A stretch of DNA of 64,000 nucleotides from CAVZCK01 sp963773735 (GCA_963773735.1 CAVZCK010000028.1:62001-126000), one strand, 5' to 3'; positions 1-9,780 are shown, counted from the first letter of the stretch. The notes: generated by a model not told the origin, from the sequence alone. Translations and numbers: made by a program.

Positions 1-898
1 GCTGCGGAACCTGGGCCGTCGTCAGATAGTCGCCCATCAGCACGGACGACGCAACCAGCAGCATGACCACGGCGGTCTGCATGCCGCCGTCGAGCATCGC
101 GGTTTTCAGCTCGCGCAAATTGACCTCGCCGTAATAGAGGCCGACGAGGATCGCCGCCAGAACGGCAAGGCCGGCCGCCTCGGTCGCGGTGACGAGACCG
201 CCGAAAATGCCACCAAGAATGATGACCGGAATTGAGAATGTCGGGGCGGCATCGATGAAGGTGGTTTTGAGCCGCGGCCAGCTGAAGGCTTTCTCGACCG
301 GCAAATTGTAACGGCGGGCCATCAGATGGGCGACCCCCATCAACCCGGCCGCACCGAGGAAGCCCGGAACGAAGCCGGCCACGAAAAGTTGCTCGACTGA
401 GGTCCCCGCCGATACGCCATAGAGGATCATTGGGATGGAAGGCGGAATGATGATTGCCAGCGATGCGGCCGACGAGGTCACAGCAGCGGCGAGAGGGGCA
501 GGATAGCCGCGCTTCTTCATCTGAGGGATCAGAAGTGAGCCAATCGCTGCGACGCCCGCGACCGCCGATCCGGAGATTTCGGCGAAGAACAGCGATACGC
601 CTATGGTGATGATGGCAAGCCCGCCGCGGACGAATCCGATCATTGCGGAAACGAAGTTGATCAAACGCTGCGTAATGCCGGTCGCATTCATGATCGCGCC
701 GGCCAGCACGAACATCGGAATAGCGATCAGCGAAAAATTCGTCGCGCCATTATACATGTCGAGACCGACATTCACGAGACTGCCGGGGCCGTCCGTCACA
801 ACGATGCCGATCAGCGCGGAGAGGGCGAGGGCGACGGCGATCGGCACATGCAGGCAGATCATCGCCACAAGCGCGAGGAACATCACGAGCAGCAGCAT
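1..898 (-). CDS. dctM: TRAP transporter large permease DctM (3' end cut by window edge)
   Basis: This is the large membrane subunit of a TRAP transporter, which imports organic acids across the inner membrane using a sodium or proton gradient. About 299 residues are visible from the start codon at 898, roughly 70 percent of the usual length; the rest lies outside the window. The reading is strongly hydrophobic with repeated long helices. It shows typical DctM stretches such as FAEISGSAVAGVAAIGS near residue 105 and AIIIPPSIPMILYGV near residue 148. The start lies 3 bases after the dctQ stop, so the two are translationally coupled. The substrate cannot be read from this subunit; the neighbouring dehydrogenase suggests a 2-hydroxy acid or related carboxylate (inference). 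Confidence 0.95.
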   Translation of the reverse strand, partial: MLLLVMFLALVAMICLHVPIAVALALSALIGIVVTDGPGSLVNVGLDMYNGATNFSLIAIPMFVLAGAIMNATGITQRLINFVSAMIGFVRGGLAIITIGVSLFFAEISGSAVAGVAAIGSLLIPQMKKRGYPAPLAAAVTSSAASLAIIIPPSIPMILYGVSAGTSVEQLFVAGFVPGFLGAAGLMGVAHLMARRYNLPVEKAFSWPRLKTTFIDAAPTFSIPVIILGGIFGGLVTATEAAGLAVLAAILVGLYYGEVNLRELKTAMLDGGMQTAVVMLLVASSVLMGDYLTTAQVPQ

Positions 899-901
899 GG
901 G

Positions 902-1495
902 TTAAATCTCCTGAGACTCCTCGTGCAGCGCCGGCGGATGTTCCGATGAAATGCCGGCCTTGACCTCCGCCCAATAGCCCGGAATGCTCAAGAGTTCGGC
1001 GACGATGAACAAGACCGCGCCAATCGGTATGACCGATTGTGTCACCTGTACCGGCACCCAGGTGAGGCTGACGAGCGTCACCCCTTCCAGCACCTTGAGA
1101 ACCTCCCAACCTGCCCAGGCCATGATGGCAAAGAAGGAAATGACGAGGACCTCGGCGATGGCAACCGCCACCGCGCGCCATCGAAGCGGCAGTGCGAGGA
1201 GGACGCCATCAAACCCAATGTGGCCGCGATGGAGGGCCGCGAGCGCACTTCCATAATAGGTAATCCATGCAAGCAGGATGGAGGCGACCTCGTCGTACCA
1301 GGACAATGAAGCGCCGGCCTTCCGGTAGATCACGGCGACGACGACAACGATGGTCAGTACGACCATCAAGCTAATCAGAATCCAAGCCAAAGTGTCGCCC
1401 AGGAAGCGGCGGAGCGTCGTCAACGGAACCTCCACGAATGAGAAGACGGTGAGACGTGAGGAGGACGTGGTGGTGGAAGCAAACTCTGCTTCCAC
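902..1495 (-). CDS. dctQ: TRAP transporter small permease DctQ
   Basis: This is the small membrane subunit of the TRAP transporter, which pairs with DctM in the inner membrane. The 197-residue protein shows four hydrophobic segments, at about residues 35-55, 70-90, 107-130 and 150-170. The DctQ-type stretch WYDEVASILLAWITYYGSALA follows the first helix. It lies between dctP and dctM in the order P-Q-M, with a 15-base gap to dctP and a 3-base gap to dctM. The length is normal for the family and the frame is intact. Confidence 0.95.
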   Translation of the reverse strand: MEAEFASTTTSSSRLTVFSFVEVPLTTLRRFLGDTLAWILISLMVVLTIVVVVAVIYRKAGASLSWYDEVASILLAWITYYGSALAALHRGHIGFDGVLLALPLRWRAVAVAIAEVLVISFFAIMAWAGWEVLKVLEGVTLVSLTWVPVQVTQSVIPIGAVLFIVAELLSIPGYWAEVKAGISSEHPPALHEESQEI

Positions 1496-1510
1496 CCAGA
1501 TGCGGTCTAA

Positions 1511-2502
1511 TCAGGATTTCGGCGCGAGGTCTTGGACAGCTTTAATCAAATCAGCGCCGCCTTCGACTGTCTTGGAAAACTCGTCATAGATCGGCTTGGA
1601 TGCCGCGATAAAGGCCTGCTTATCGGCTTGGTTGATCTTGATGCTGGATGCCTTGATCTTGCCGAGCAGTTCGTCGTCAAGCTTTGCGGCATCCTGGTAG
1701 ACCCACTCCGAATTTTCCTCCGCGCAGCTGACGAGCACCTTTTGCACATCCTCCGGAAGCTTGGCGAACTGCACGTCAGAGACCACGACATAGGCTGGCG
1801 TGTAGACGTGTCCGGTGATCGACAGATATTTCTGAACCTCCTGGAACTTGGCCGAATAGATTTGCGCGAGCGGATTTTCCTGGCCATCCATGACGCCGGT
1901 CTTCAGCGCGGTGAAGACCTCGGAAAAAGCCATTGGCGATGGGTTGGCGCCGTAAAGCTTGAACATCTTCACGCGCCATTCGCCCTTCGGCGTGCGCAAT
2001 TTGATGCCCTTGAGGTCTTCCGGCGTATTGATCGGACGAATATTGTTGGTGATGTCGCGGAAGCCGTTTTCCCAGACGCCGATAATGCGGTAGCCCTTCT
2101 TCTTGACCGCAGCCTGGAGCGTCGTCATGACGACCTGATCGCGGACCTTCCGCATATGATCGCGATTTTGGATGATATAGGGCATTTCGAAGACGCCGAA
2201 CTCGGGCGTCACCGAGGACATCACCGTGGACGGCAGCGCGAAGGTGACCTGGCCGAGCTTCAGTTTCTGGAGCAGCTCCTGGTCGTTGCCGAGCTGAGAC
2301 GATCCGTACACCTCCACTTCGGCCTTGCCTTTGAGCTTAGGATTGGTGCAGGCGGTGAAATGATTGGCCGAGGCCTCGAGCAGCGAACCCGGCTCGCCAA
2401 CATGGCCGAATTCAGCTTCAGCTCTTCGGCGTTGGCGCCGGCCAAAGGCAGCGCGATGACCGCGGCAGCCGCGGTGATTGCAGCGAAAGCTTTCAGATGC
2501 AT
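1511..2502 (-). CDS. dctP: TRAP transporter substrate-binding protein DctP (one frame break)
   Basis: This is the periplasmic solute receptor of the TRAP system. I start it at 2502 because that frame opens with a clear signal peptide, MHLKAFAAITAAAAVIA, ending in GANA before the mature EELKLNSAM. The remainder lies in another frame and carries family features such as ENGFRDITNNIRPI, the signature Arg segment GIKLRTPKGEW, and AFSEVFTALKTGVMDGQENP. The switch falls near 2395-2405 and corresponds to a missing base, or to loss of one unit of a short GAGC-type repeat. It is therefore opposite in sign to the other frame breaks in the window. Corrected length is about 331 residues, normal for DctP. 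The longer reading starting at 2599 lacks a signal peptide and is rejected. Confidence 0.9.
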
Positions 2503-2641
2503 CGATGTTCCTCCCTTTTGATGTGAACCCTTGTTTGGGACGCCGGCCGATCAAACCTTCTTCCGGCCGTTTCGGCGTCGTCGGGACTGCTTTGTGCATT
2601 GTCCCAAGCTTGTGCGGAATTAAACCTAACTTGTATACGCC

Positions 2642-5588
2642 TTAGGTGCCAACGCTATTTACTGCCTGCGAAAGCACTTTGGCGACGTGAAATGCGTGGC
2701 GCCCCGTTCCATCTAAAATCTGGTGGCGGCAGGAGGTGCCATCGGCGACGATGATCGCCTCGGGCGCGGCCTCGCGGACCGCCGGCAACAGGCTGAGTTC
2801 GCCCATCGCTCTTGAGACGTCGGCTGTCTCGGCCTGAAAGCCAAAGGCCCCTGCCATGCCGCAGCAAGAAGAATTGATCGTCTCAACGGACAGCCCCGGA
2901 ATGAGGCCGAGAAGCTGCTGAACCGGGCTGAGCGCATCGAACGCCTTCTGATGGCAATGGCCGTGCAGCAGCGCTTTTTCGCCGACCGGCGCGAGGCGCA
3001 GCTTCGCCTTGCCCGCAATGCTGGCTTCGAGCGAGAAACTCCTCGAACATCTGGACGCGCTCGCCGTCCTTAACGGTCCACTCGGCCCCGAGCAATGCCG
3101 GCGCTTCATCGCGAAAGGTCATGACGCAGGACGGCTCAAGGCCGACGACGGCCGCGCCCTCATCGATCGCCGTCTTCAGCACCGTCACGCTCCGCCGCAT
3201 TTCCTCGCGCGCCTCATCGACGAGGCCGGCGGCGAGGAACGTCCGTCCGCAGCAGAGCGGGCGCCCGCCATCTGCTGGCATCGCATGAGCCACGGAAAGC
3301 CCGGCCCGCTCCAGCACCGTATCGGCGGCGTCAAGATTGTCCGGCTCGAAATAGCGGTTGAAGGTGTCGGCGAAGAGCAGGACATCGGCGGCGCCGCGCT
3401 TGCTGTCCCGAAACGGCCGCGAGGCCCAATGCGGCAGCGTCCGCCCGGCGGCAAGTCCGACGAGGCGTTCGGACAGCGCGGCAAGGCCCGGCAGGCGGTC
3501 GCGCAGATTCATCAGCAGCGGCACGCGCGAGGCATAAGGCGCATAGCGCGGCAGATAGGCGACCAGCCTGTCGCGCAGGCGCAACCCGCGGGTCTTCACG
3601 CGCTGGCGCAGCACCTCGATCTTCATCTTCGCCATGTCGACGCTGGTCGGGCATTCGCGGCGGCAGCCCTTGCAGGAGACGCATGTCTTCAGCGTCTCCA
3701 TCATCTCGTCCGAGGCGAGAGCGTCGGCGCCGAGCTGGCCGCTGATCGCCAGCCGCAGGCTGTTCGCCCGCCCGCGCACAGAATCGCGCTCATTGCGGGT
3801 GACGCGGTAGGACGGGCACATCACGCCATCGGCGAGCTTGCGGCAGGCGCCGTTGTTGTTGCACATCTCGACCGCGCCCTGGAAGCCGCGGCCCTGGCCG
3901 GTATAGCCGCTCCAGTCAAAGGCCATATCGAGCGGCGGCACGGCATAGTCCGGCGGATAGCGGAACAGCCGGCGGTCGTCCATCTTCGGCGCATCGACGA
4001 TCTTGCCGGGATTGAGCAGCCCGCGCCGGGTCCATGCGCGTCTTGACCTCCTCGAAGGCCGCGACGATCCGCGCGCCGAACATTTTTTCATGAAACTCGG
4101 AGCGCACGATACCGTCGCCATGCTCGCCGGAATGCGCGCCGCGATAGTCGCGGCACGACCTCGAAGGCTTCCTCGGCAATGGCGCGCATTGCCTTGACGT
4201 CGGCGTCGAGCTTCAGATTGAGCACCGGCCGCACATGCAGCGTGCCGACCGAGGCATGGGCGTACCAGGTGCCGTCCGTGCCGTGCTTGCGAAAGATCGC
4301 GGTCAGCTTGTCGGTGAAATCGGCAAGATCCGGCAATCGGACGCAGCAATCCTCGATGAAGGAGATCGGCTTGCCGTCCGACTTCATCGACATCATGATG
4401 TTGAGGCCCTGTTTGCGGACCTCGAAAATCTGCGCGATGAAGGCCGGATCGGTCGGCCTCCACGACCCCGCCTTCGCGTTTGCCTGGATCGCCCCAGCGG
4501 AAGCCGAGATCGGCCATGACCTCGTGAAGCGCGCTGAGGCGCCTGCGATTTTCCTCGCGATCCGGCTCGGCGAACTCGACCATCAAGAGCGCCGCCGGCT
4601 CGCCGCGCACGAACTGATCGACGACCGGCCGGAAGATCGGGATCTGCCGCGACAGATCGATCATCGTGCGGTCCATCAGCTCGACTGCGGTCGGGCCGAG
4701 CTTCACCAGATGCTGCGCGGCCTCCATCGCCTCGCGAAATGTCGGGAAATGGCAGATGCCGAGCAGCTTTTCGCGCAGGACCGGCGACAGCTTTAGCGTG
4801 ATCTTTTCGCTGATGGCGAGCGTGCCCTCGGAGCCGACCAGCAAGGCCGACAGATTGTTCGAGGCGCCGTTCGGGACGAGCGCATCGAGATTATAGCCGC
4901 CGACCCGGCGCGGCATGTCGGGAAAGCGCGCGCGGATTTCATCGGCCTCACGCGCGCCGAGCCGCAACAGATCGCGAGCGAGCGCCGCAAAGCCGTCCGC
5001 GTTCGAAGCCAGCGTCGCTTGCCGGTCAACGGCCTCGAAACGCGCTCGGGAGCCGTCGGCCATCAGCGCATCGATCATGCGGACATTGTCGCGCATCATG
5101 CCGTAGCGGATCGATCGCGAGCCGCAGGAATTGTTGGCGGCCATGCCGCCAAGCGTCGCGCGCGAGCTGGTCGAGACATCGACCGGAAACCACTGGCCCG
5201 TCGGTTTCAAATGCCGGTTGAGCTCATCGAGCACGAGCCCCGGCTCGACAATCGCTGTGCCGGCGTCCGCGTCAACGCTGATCACCCGGTTCAGATATTT
5301 GGAAAAATCGATGACGATGGCTTCATTGACGGTCTGCCCGGCTTGCGAGGTGCCGCCGCCGCGCGGCAAAACCGGCACGCCTTCTTCCCGCGCGATTGCC
5401 AGAACCGCCTCGACATCGGCAAAGCGTTTCGGCACCACGACGCCGAGCGGAAACATCTGATAGATCGAGGCATCGGTCGCGTAACGGCCGCGATCGAAGC
5501 CGGCGAACAGTACCTCGCCTTCAACGGCCTTGCGGAGCCTCGCTTCAAGGCGAGACCGAATAGCGCCGGCCTTCGCCATTCGTGGCAT
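2642..5588 (-). CDS. FAD-binding and Fe-S oxidoreductase, YdiJ/GlcD-GlcF fusion type (four frame breaks)
   Basis: This looks like a D-2-hydroxyacid dehydrogenase of the YdiJ family. An FAD-binding PCMH domain (about residues 40-270, with PRGGGTSQAGQ and NNSCGSRSIRYGM) is followed by an FAD-oxidase C domain. Next come a ferredoxin-like segment with CVSCKGCRRECP and two CCG-type cysteine regions (LCCGRTFL and SSCCGMAGAFGF). Family members oxidise D-2-hydroxyglutarate, D-lactate or glycolate; the exact substrate is not visible. Conserved sequence runs through three frames, with single-base insertions near 4455, 4155, 4025 and 3025. Corrected length is about 981 residues, as expected for YdiJ. 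The start at 5588 has GGAG 7 bases upstream. It reads in the same direction as the TRAP genes, and a palindromic operator lies just upstream. Confidence 0.88.
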
Positions 5589-5623
5589 GCATCATCTCCG
5601 CGTGGTGCAATTTTGGAATCCAC

Positions 5624-5638
5624 TTCCACTGAGTGGAA
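5624..5638. promoter_or_regulatory. Perfect palindrome between divergent genes (likely operator)
   Basis: TTCCACTGAGTGGAA is a perfect 7+1+7 inverted repeat. It lies 36 bases upstream of the dehydrogenase start (5588) and about 117 bases upstream of the divergent aminotransferase start (5755). The symmetry, length and position fit the operator of a dimeric regulator, and the half-site resembles IclR-type sites. No regulator gene is visible nearby. Confidence 0.6.
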
Positions 5639-5754
5639 ATTACGTTAAACTACAGCGAATTGAAACTCATATATAGATCGACGACACTCATCCGATCCAG
5701 AAGCCTCGATCGGCGACCAACGGTTGGCGAGGAGCAAAATCAAGGGAGCAAAGC

Positions 5755-6951
5755 ATGGCAAGGTCTGGTCGGCACTTCCTGCAAATTCCTGGCCCGACAA
5801 ACGTTCCGGACCGCATTCTGAGAGCCATCGACCGCCCGACGATCGACCATCGCGGACCCGAATTCGCCGCGCTCGGCAAGCGCGTGATCGCGGGCATGAA
5901 GGCGGTCTTCAAGACCAGCCAGCACGCGGTGATCTATCCGGCCTCGGGCACCGGCGCCTGGGAAGCGGCGCTCGTGAATACCATGTCGCCAGGCGATCAG
6001 ATCCTGATGCCGGAGACCGGGCAATTCGCCTCGCTCTGGCGCGCCATGGCGCAAAGGCTCGGCTTGCAGCCCATCGTCATCGGCGGCGACTGGCGCATCG
6101 GCGCCGAGCCGGACGCGATCGCGGCGCGGCTTGCCGAGGATAAGACGCATGCGATCAAAGCCGTCTGCGTGGTCCAGAACGAAACCTCGACGGGCTGCGC
6201 CACGCCGATCGACAAGGTCCGCGCCGCCATCGACTCCGTCAATCACCCTGCCCTTTTGATGGTCGACACGATCTCATCGCTCGTCTCCATCGATATGCGC
6301 ATGGACGAATGGGGCGTGGACGTGGTTGTCGCCGGCTCGCAGAAAGGGCTGATGCTGCCGCCGGGCCTCTCCTTCAACGGCATTTCGGAGAAGGCGCTCG
6401 CCGCGTCGAAGTCCTCGGCCATGAAGAAATCCTATTGGGACTGGGCGGAGATGCTCGGGCCGAACAAGTCGGGCTTCTTCCCCTATACGCCGGCGACCAA
6501 CCTGCTATACGGCCTCGCCGAAGCGCTCGACATGATCGAGGAGCAGGGACTGGATGCGATCTTTGCGCGCCACGCGCGCCACGCCGAGGCGACACGCCGT
6601 GCGGTGCGCGCCTGGGGCCTCGAAGTCTTCTGCCGCGACCCGCAATATTATTCATCCTCGCTGACCGCCGTGCTGATGCCGGCTGGCCATAGCGCCGATG
6701 CCTACCGCAAGGCGGTCCTGGAAGCCTTCGACATGTCGCTCGGCGCCGGGCTCGCCAAGATCGCCGACAAGGTATTCCGCATCGGTCATCTCGGCGATTT
6801 CAACGATCTGATGCTGATGGGAACGCTGGCCGGCTGCGAAATGGGCCTGGACCTTGCCGGCGTTCCGCATAGCAAGGGCGGCGTTGATGCGGCCATGGCC
6901 TATTTGACCGAGACAGCGCCCCGCGCGGCGCTGCCGCGGGCGGCCGAGTAA
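5755..6951 (+). CDS. sgaA: Serine-glyoxylate aminotransferase (class V, PLP-dependent)
   Basis: The enzyme transfers the amino group of serine (or alanine) to glyoxylate, giving glycine and hydroxypyruvate; it is a core step of the serine cycle and of glyoxylate detoxification. The 398-residue protein has the class V fold signatures IPGPTNVPDRILRA near the start, YPASGTGAWEAAL near residue 60, and GSQKGLMLPPG with the PLP-binding lysine near residue 196. The C-terminal substrate segment FRIGHLGDFNDLMLMG is also present. GGGAG precedes the ATG. It is divergent from the 2-hydroxyacid dehydrogenase, which fits a shared glyoxylate or glycolate theme: oxidation gives glyoxylate and this enzyme removes it (inference). 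A methylotrophic serine cycle would need other genes not in this window. Confidence 0.93.
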   Translation: MARSGRHFLQIPGPTNVPDRILRAIDRPTIDHRGPEFAALGKRVIAGMKAVFKTSQHAVIYPASGTGAWEAALVNTMSPGDQILMPETGQFASLWRAMAQRLGLQPIVIGGDWRIGAEPDAIAARLAEDKTHAIKAVCVVQNETSTGCATPIDKVRAAIDSVNHPALLMVDTISSLVSIDMRMDEWGVDVVVAGSQKGLMLPPGLSFNGISEKALAASKSSAMKKSYWDWAEMLGPNKSGFFPYTPATNLLYGLAEALDMIEEQGLDAIFARHARHAEATRRAVRAWGLEVFCRDPQYYSSSLTAVLMPAGHSADAYRKAVLEAFDMSLGAGLAKIADKVFRIGHLGDFNDLMLMGTLAGCEMGLDLAGVPHSKGGVDAAMAYLTETAPRAALPRAAE

Positions 6952-7025
6952 AGCCGGCGCATGGGGAGTTTCTATCAGCAATGATCGCCGCGATGGAAAC
7001 ACGAGGTGGCCAAATAAGGGCGAGA

Positions 7026-7112
7026 TCATGCCGACGGAGGCGGGCATCCAGCACCCGGCGAAGCCGGTGTTGACAGAACGTCGCCGCACTTTCTGCCTTC
7101 GCGGGCATGACG
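7026..7112. repeat. Short dispersed inverted-repeat element with CATGCCCGCNNNGGCGGGCAT ends
   Basis: The segment starts with ATCATGCCGACGGAGGCGGG and ends with CTTCGCGGGCATGACGG, which are roughly inverted copies. Similar 'CGTCATGCCCGC..GGCGGGCAT' elements are common intergenic repeats in Hyphomicrobiales. It lies in the 216-base gap after the aminotransferase gene, where I see no coding sequence. Only one copy is in the window, so the repeat assignment rests on recall. Confidence 0.5.
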
Positions 7113-7167
7113 GTCCCGAGGGTGCGCAGACAGTGCCAGAAGTTTCACAAGCCGGTAATGATGCCAA

Positions 7168-7587
7168 TCACCTGCTCGGGCCATTCCGAGGGAGTTTGGC
7201 GGGAGCGGGCCGCGTCAGGCCCGCTTTCGGCCAGGGATCGTAGGTCCCGAAGCTCCACAGATGGCCTTCAGGGTCGCGGCAGATGAAGTCGCGGCTGCCG
7301 TAATCCTGGTCGGTGATCTCCATCAGGATTTCGGCGCCCGCCGCCTTGGCGCGCTCATAGAGCGCATCGACATTGTCCACCACCACATAGGGACTTTGCG
7401 TCTCGAAGCGGCCGATTTCGTCAGGCTGCTTGATCTGCGCGCCCCATTTCGACTCGGCCTTTTTCACCGAGCCGACCATGATCATGCCGGACCCAAATGT
7501 GAGCTGCGAATGCGCGATCGTGCCGTCTTCATTCGGAATGACCATCTGCTTCTCAAAGCCGAACGTATCACAGAGCCAGTCGATCAT
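7168..7587 (-). CDS. VOC superfamily (glyoxalase/bleomycin-resistance-like) protein, N-terminus disturbed
   Basis: This is a small vicinal-oxygen-chelate fold protein of unknown substrate. The 139 residues from the first methionine show the typical features FGSGMIMVGSV, a YVVVDNVDALYERAKAAGAE strand-helix, and the closing RDPEGHLWSFGTYDPW. The conserved start of the family lies upstream of this ATG: the same frame reads VIPCLRYRDAPRMIDWLCDT. That frame reaches an ATG at 7644 but crosses a TAG at 7630-7632 (reading MRGQ-stop-RTVIPCLRY). Either the stop is a consensus error and the true gene is 7168-7644, or the protein starts late and lacks its first strand. No partner gene is apparent. Confidence 0.8.
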   Translation of the reverse strand: MIDWLCDTFGFEKQMVIPNEDGTIAHSQLTFGSGMIMVGSVKKAESKWGAQIKQPDEIGRFETQSPYVVVDNVDALYERAKAAGAEILMEITDQDYGSRDFICRDPEGHLWSFGTYDPWPKAGLTRPAPAKLPRNGPSR

Positions 7588-7674
7588 GCGCGGCGCATCG
7601 CGGTAACGCAGGCAGGGTATGACGGTACGCTACTGCCCTCTCATGCACTCGCGTCGCTCCGTACCCCTCCGCCT

Positions 7675-8008
7675 TCAGCCCCCCCGCGCGACATCGCCGT
7701 CTGTTTCAGCCCCCCCGACGGGAGGGCGGTGTAAGACCTGGGTGCCGGCAGCAAGTTGCGTTACTCCAGGCTCCAGTCGCGCGCCTGCCGGCTACGAATA
7801 TATTGAGATGCCGGCGGATCCGGGGCGAGGAATCGCGCAAGCGGTCGGCCATGCCGGGCCACCGCATATCGAGTTCGTCGATCATGGCGGCGACCGTCGG
7901 CGCGGCGAGTTCGAGCCGTCGCGGCGCGCCCGGGAACAGGTCGACGAGCGCGCGCGGCAGCAGGACTTCGACGGTCGGCAGGGCGAGAGATGCCTCGGCG
8001 TCCGGCAT
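7675..8008 (-). CDS. MoaD/ThiS-like ubiquitin-fold protein (one frame break)
   Basis: This is a small beta-grasp protein of the sulfur-carrier class. The reading starts MPDAEASLALPTVEVLLPRA, continues through LELAAPTVAAMIDELDMRWPG, and reaches RRHLNIFVAGRRA, all typical MoaD/ThiS blocks. A one-base insertion near 7775 breaks the frame; after it the protein continues LEPGVTQLAAGTQVLHRPPV and ends in Gly-Gly before the stop at 7675. The span of 334 bases is one more than a multiple of three, as expected. It starts 22 bases after the BNR-propeller gene on the same strand and probably shares its transcript. A terminal Gly-Gly would allow adenylation and conjugation or sulfur transfer, but no E1-like partner is in the window. 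Confidence 0.75.
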
Positions 8009-8030
8009 CGGGAGACCTCCGGGTTAGGGG

Positions 8031-9114
8031 CTACACCGTCACGGTGAGCGTTTCGACCGAGTAGATCGGCGGCAGATGCTGCGCCAGGCAGCTCCAGCTT
8101 TCTCCCTCATCGGCGCTGGCGTAAAGCTGGCCGGTGTTGGTGCCGAAATAGACGCCTGCCGGCGCAAGCCTATCCGTCGCCATGGCCTGGCGCAGCACGC
8201 CGAAAAACGCATGCTCCTGGGGCAAGCCCTTGCTCAGCGCCTGCCAGTTCTTGCCACCATCCTTGGTCCGCCAGACCGCCGTCTTGCCTTCGGGCATGAA
8301 ACGGCCGGCGATGTCGCCATTGAGCGGAATGAGATAGAGCGTGTCGGGATCCTTCGGGTGCGCCGCGGACGGAAAACCGAATGTCGAGGGCAGCCCGGCC
8401 TCGATGCTTTGCCATTCGAGCCCGCCATTGTCGCTGCGATACATGCCGCAGTGATTTTGCTGATAGAGCCGGTCGGGAACTCCCGCGGCCATGGTAATCG
8501 AATGCACACATTGTCCGTATTCGGGATATTTCTGGTCCTCGGGCAGATAGTCGTTGCGCGTGCCCCGGTTCCGCGGCTCCCAGCTCTTGCCTCCGTCGGC
8601 GGAATGGAAGACGCCGACCGCCGACATCGCCACCCAGATCTGCTGGTCGTCGTCCGGATGCGGGATGATCGCATGCAGGATCAGTCCGGCGCCGCCCGGC
8701 TGCCAGTTCGGGCGCGTGGGATGGTCGCGCAGGCCGCCGACATGGCTGCCAGTTTTCGCCGGCGTCTTCGCTCGCGAACAGCCCGGCGGGCTCGACGCCC
8801 GCATAAAGCCGTCCGTCGCCGGCCGCAAGGCTCCAGACCGACTTGATCGGCGTCTCTCCCTCCTGATAGGCGAGCCCGGCGCTGGAATGCGTCCAGTTCT
8901 CGCCGAGATCGGTCGTTTTCCAGACCGCCGGCCCGAACCATTCATTGCCGCCGCCGGCATAGATCGCCTTCGTCTCCGGGTCGGCGACGACATGGTTGAT
9001 CGGCCATGTGGCGCAAAACGGCCCGCGCAGATCCCAGGAGCGGCGCTTCGCATCGCCTTCGACGATGAAAGCGCCCTTTTTTGTTCCGAGAAGAATATAG
9101 ACCTTGTCCGCCAT
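8031..9114 (-). CDS. BNR-repeat (sialidase-like) beta-propeller protein (one frame break)
   Basis: The protein is built of repeated Asp-box (S/T-x-D-x-G-x-x-W) units. Visible ones are KTTDLGENW, ASEDAGENW, HSADGGKSW, RSDNGGLEW, RTKDGGKNW and ASADEGESW. There is no signal peptide: the start at 9114, with GGAGG upstream, reads MADKVYILLGTKKGAFIVEG, so it is probably cytoplasmic. A one-base insertion near 8745 breaks the frame; the corrected length is about 361 residues. Databases usually call such proteins exo-alpha-sialidase or WD40/YVTN/BNR-like, but I see no evidence for sialidase chemistry. The next gene downstream encodes a MoaD-like protein, suggesting the propeller is its partner or target (inference). 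Confidence 0.85.
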
Positions 9115-9190
9115 AGCGGCCTCCGTAGATATATGATCCGATGTGATGTTTGCTTGACGCCTCACCCGGCGCGAGGATGTGGAGCCGCGT

Positions 9191-9731
9191 CTATCCGGCC
9201 TCGGCGACCGCCTTCAGATTGGCCAGACCGGCCTCAAAGTCGGCGCCGACCATCTTGTCCATGTTAAAAAACATGCAGATCACCCTGGGAAGGAGCGGGC
9301 GCGCGCCTTCCATCGCCCAGGTGACTTTGGTGCCGTGCCCATTCGGCTGCAGGGTGAACTCGACGTCATTGTGAGCCGCGAACGGCCGGATCATATCGAG
9401 ATCGATCCTGACCTTGCTGGGCGCGACGGCATCGGCGATCGTGACCCGGCCCTGGCCGATCGTCTTGTTGCCGTTCCACTCATAGACGGCGCCCTTGCCG
9501 CTCGGCGCGCCGCTATAGGAGCGCTGCATGGCGGGGTCTCTTTTCTCATAAGGCGACCAGGGCTCCCAGCGGTGCAGATCGCTGATCATCGGAAAGATCT
9601 TTTCCGCCGGCGCCTCGATGTTTGCTGAGCGCTCGATATGGAACGTGTCGGGTCTGGTCGCGGCGTAGGCCAGAAGGATGGCCAGCGCGCGCGGCAATGA
9701 CCAGCACAATGATTGCAATCGTCTCCAACAT
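9191..9731 (-). CDS. SRPBCC (START/Bet v 1-like) family protein with N-terminal membrane helix (one frame break)
   Basis: The reading opens MLETIAIIVLVIA and, after a one-base insertion near 9690, continues ALAILLAYAATRPDTFHIER, so a single membrane anchor precedes the domain. The SRPBCC domain follows, with ANIEAPAEKIFPMISDLHRW and YEWNGNKTIGQGRVTI, ending at GLANLKAVAEAG. Members bind hydrophobic ligands; the ligand is unknown here. GGAGGACATC lies directly before the ATG. The gene is 49 bases downstream of a VOC gene with an ECF42-type promoter and is likely in the same transcript. Corrected length is about 179 residues. Confidence 0.82.
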
Positions 9732-9780
9732 GATGTCCTCCGACAGGAACGGGCTCCAAGCGAAGTCTGGTACGCGTGCC

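Noticed and set aside
9720..9731. TGTCGG upstream of the SRPBCC gene as a fourth ECF42 promoter
   Set aside because: It overlaps the ribosome binding site and has no -10 element at 17 bases.
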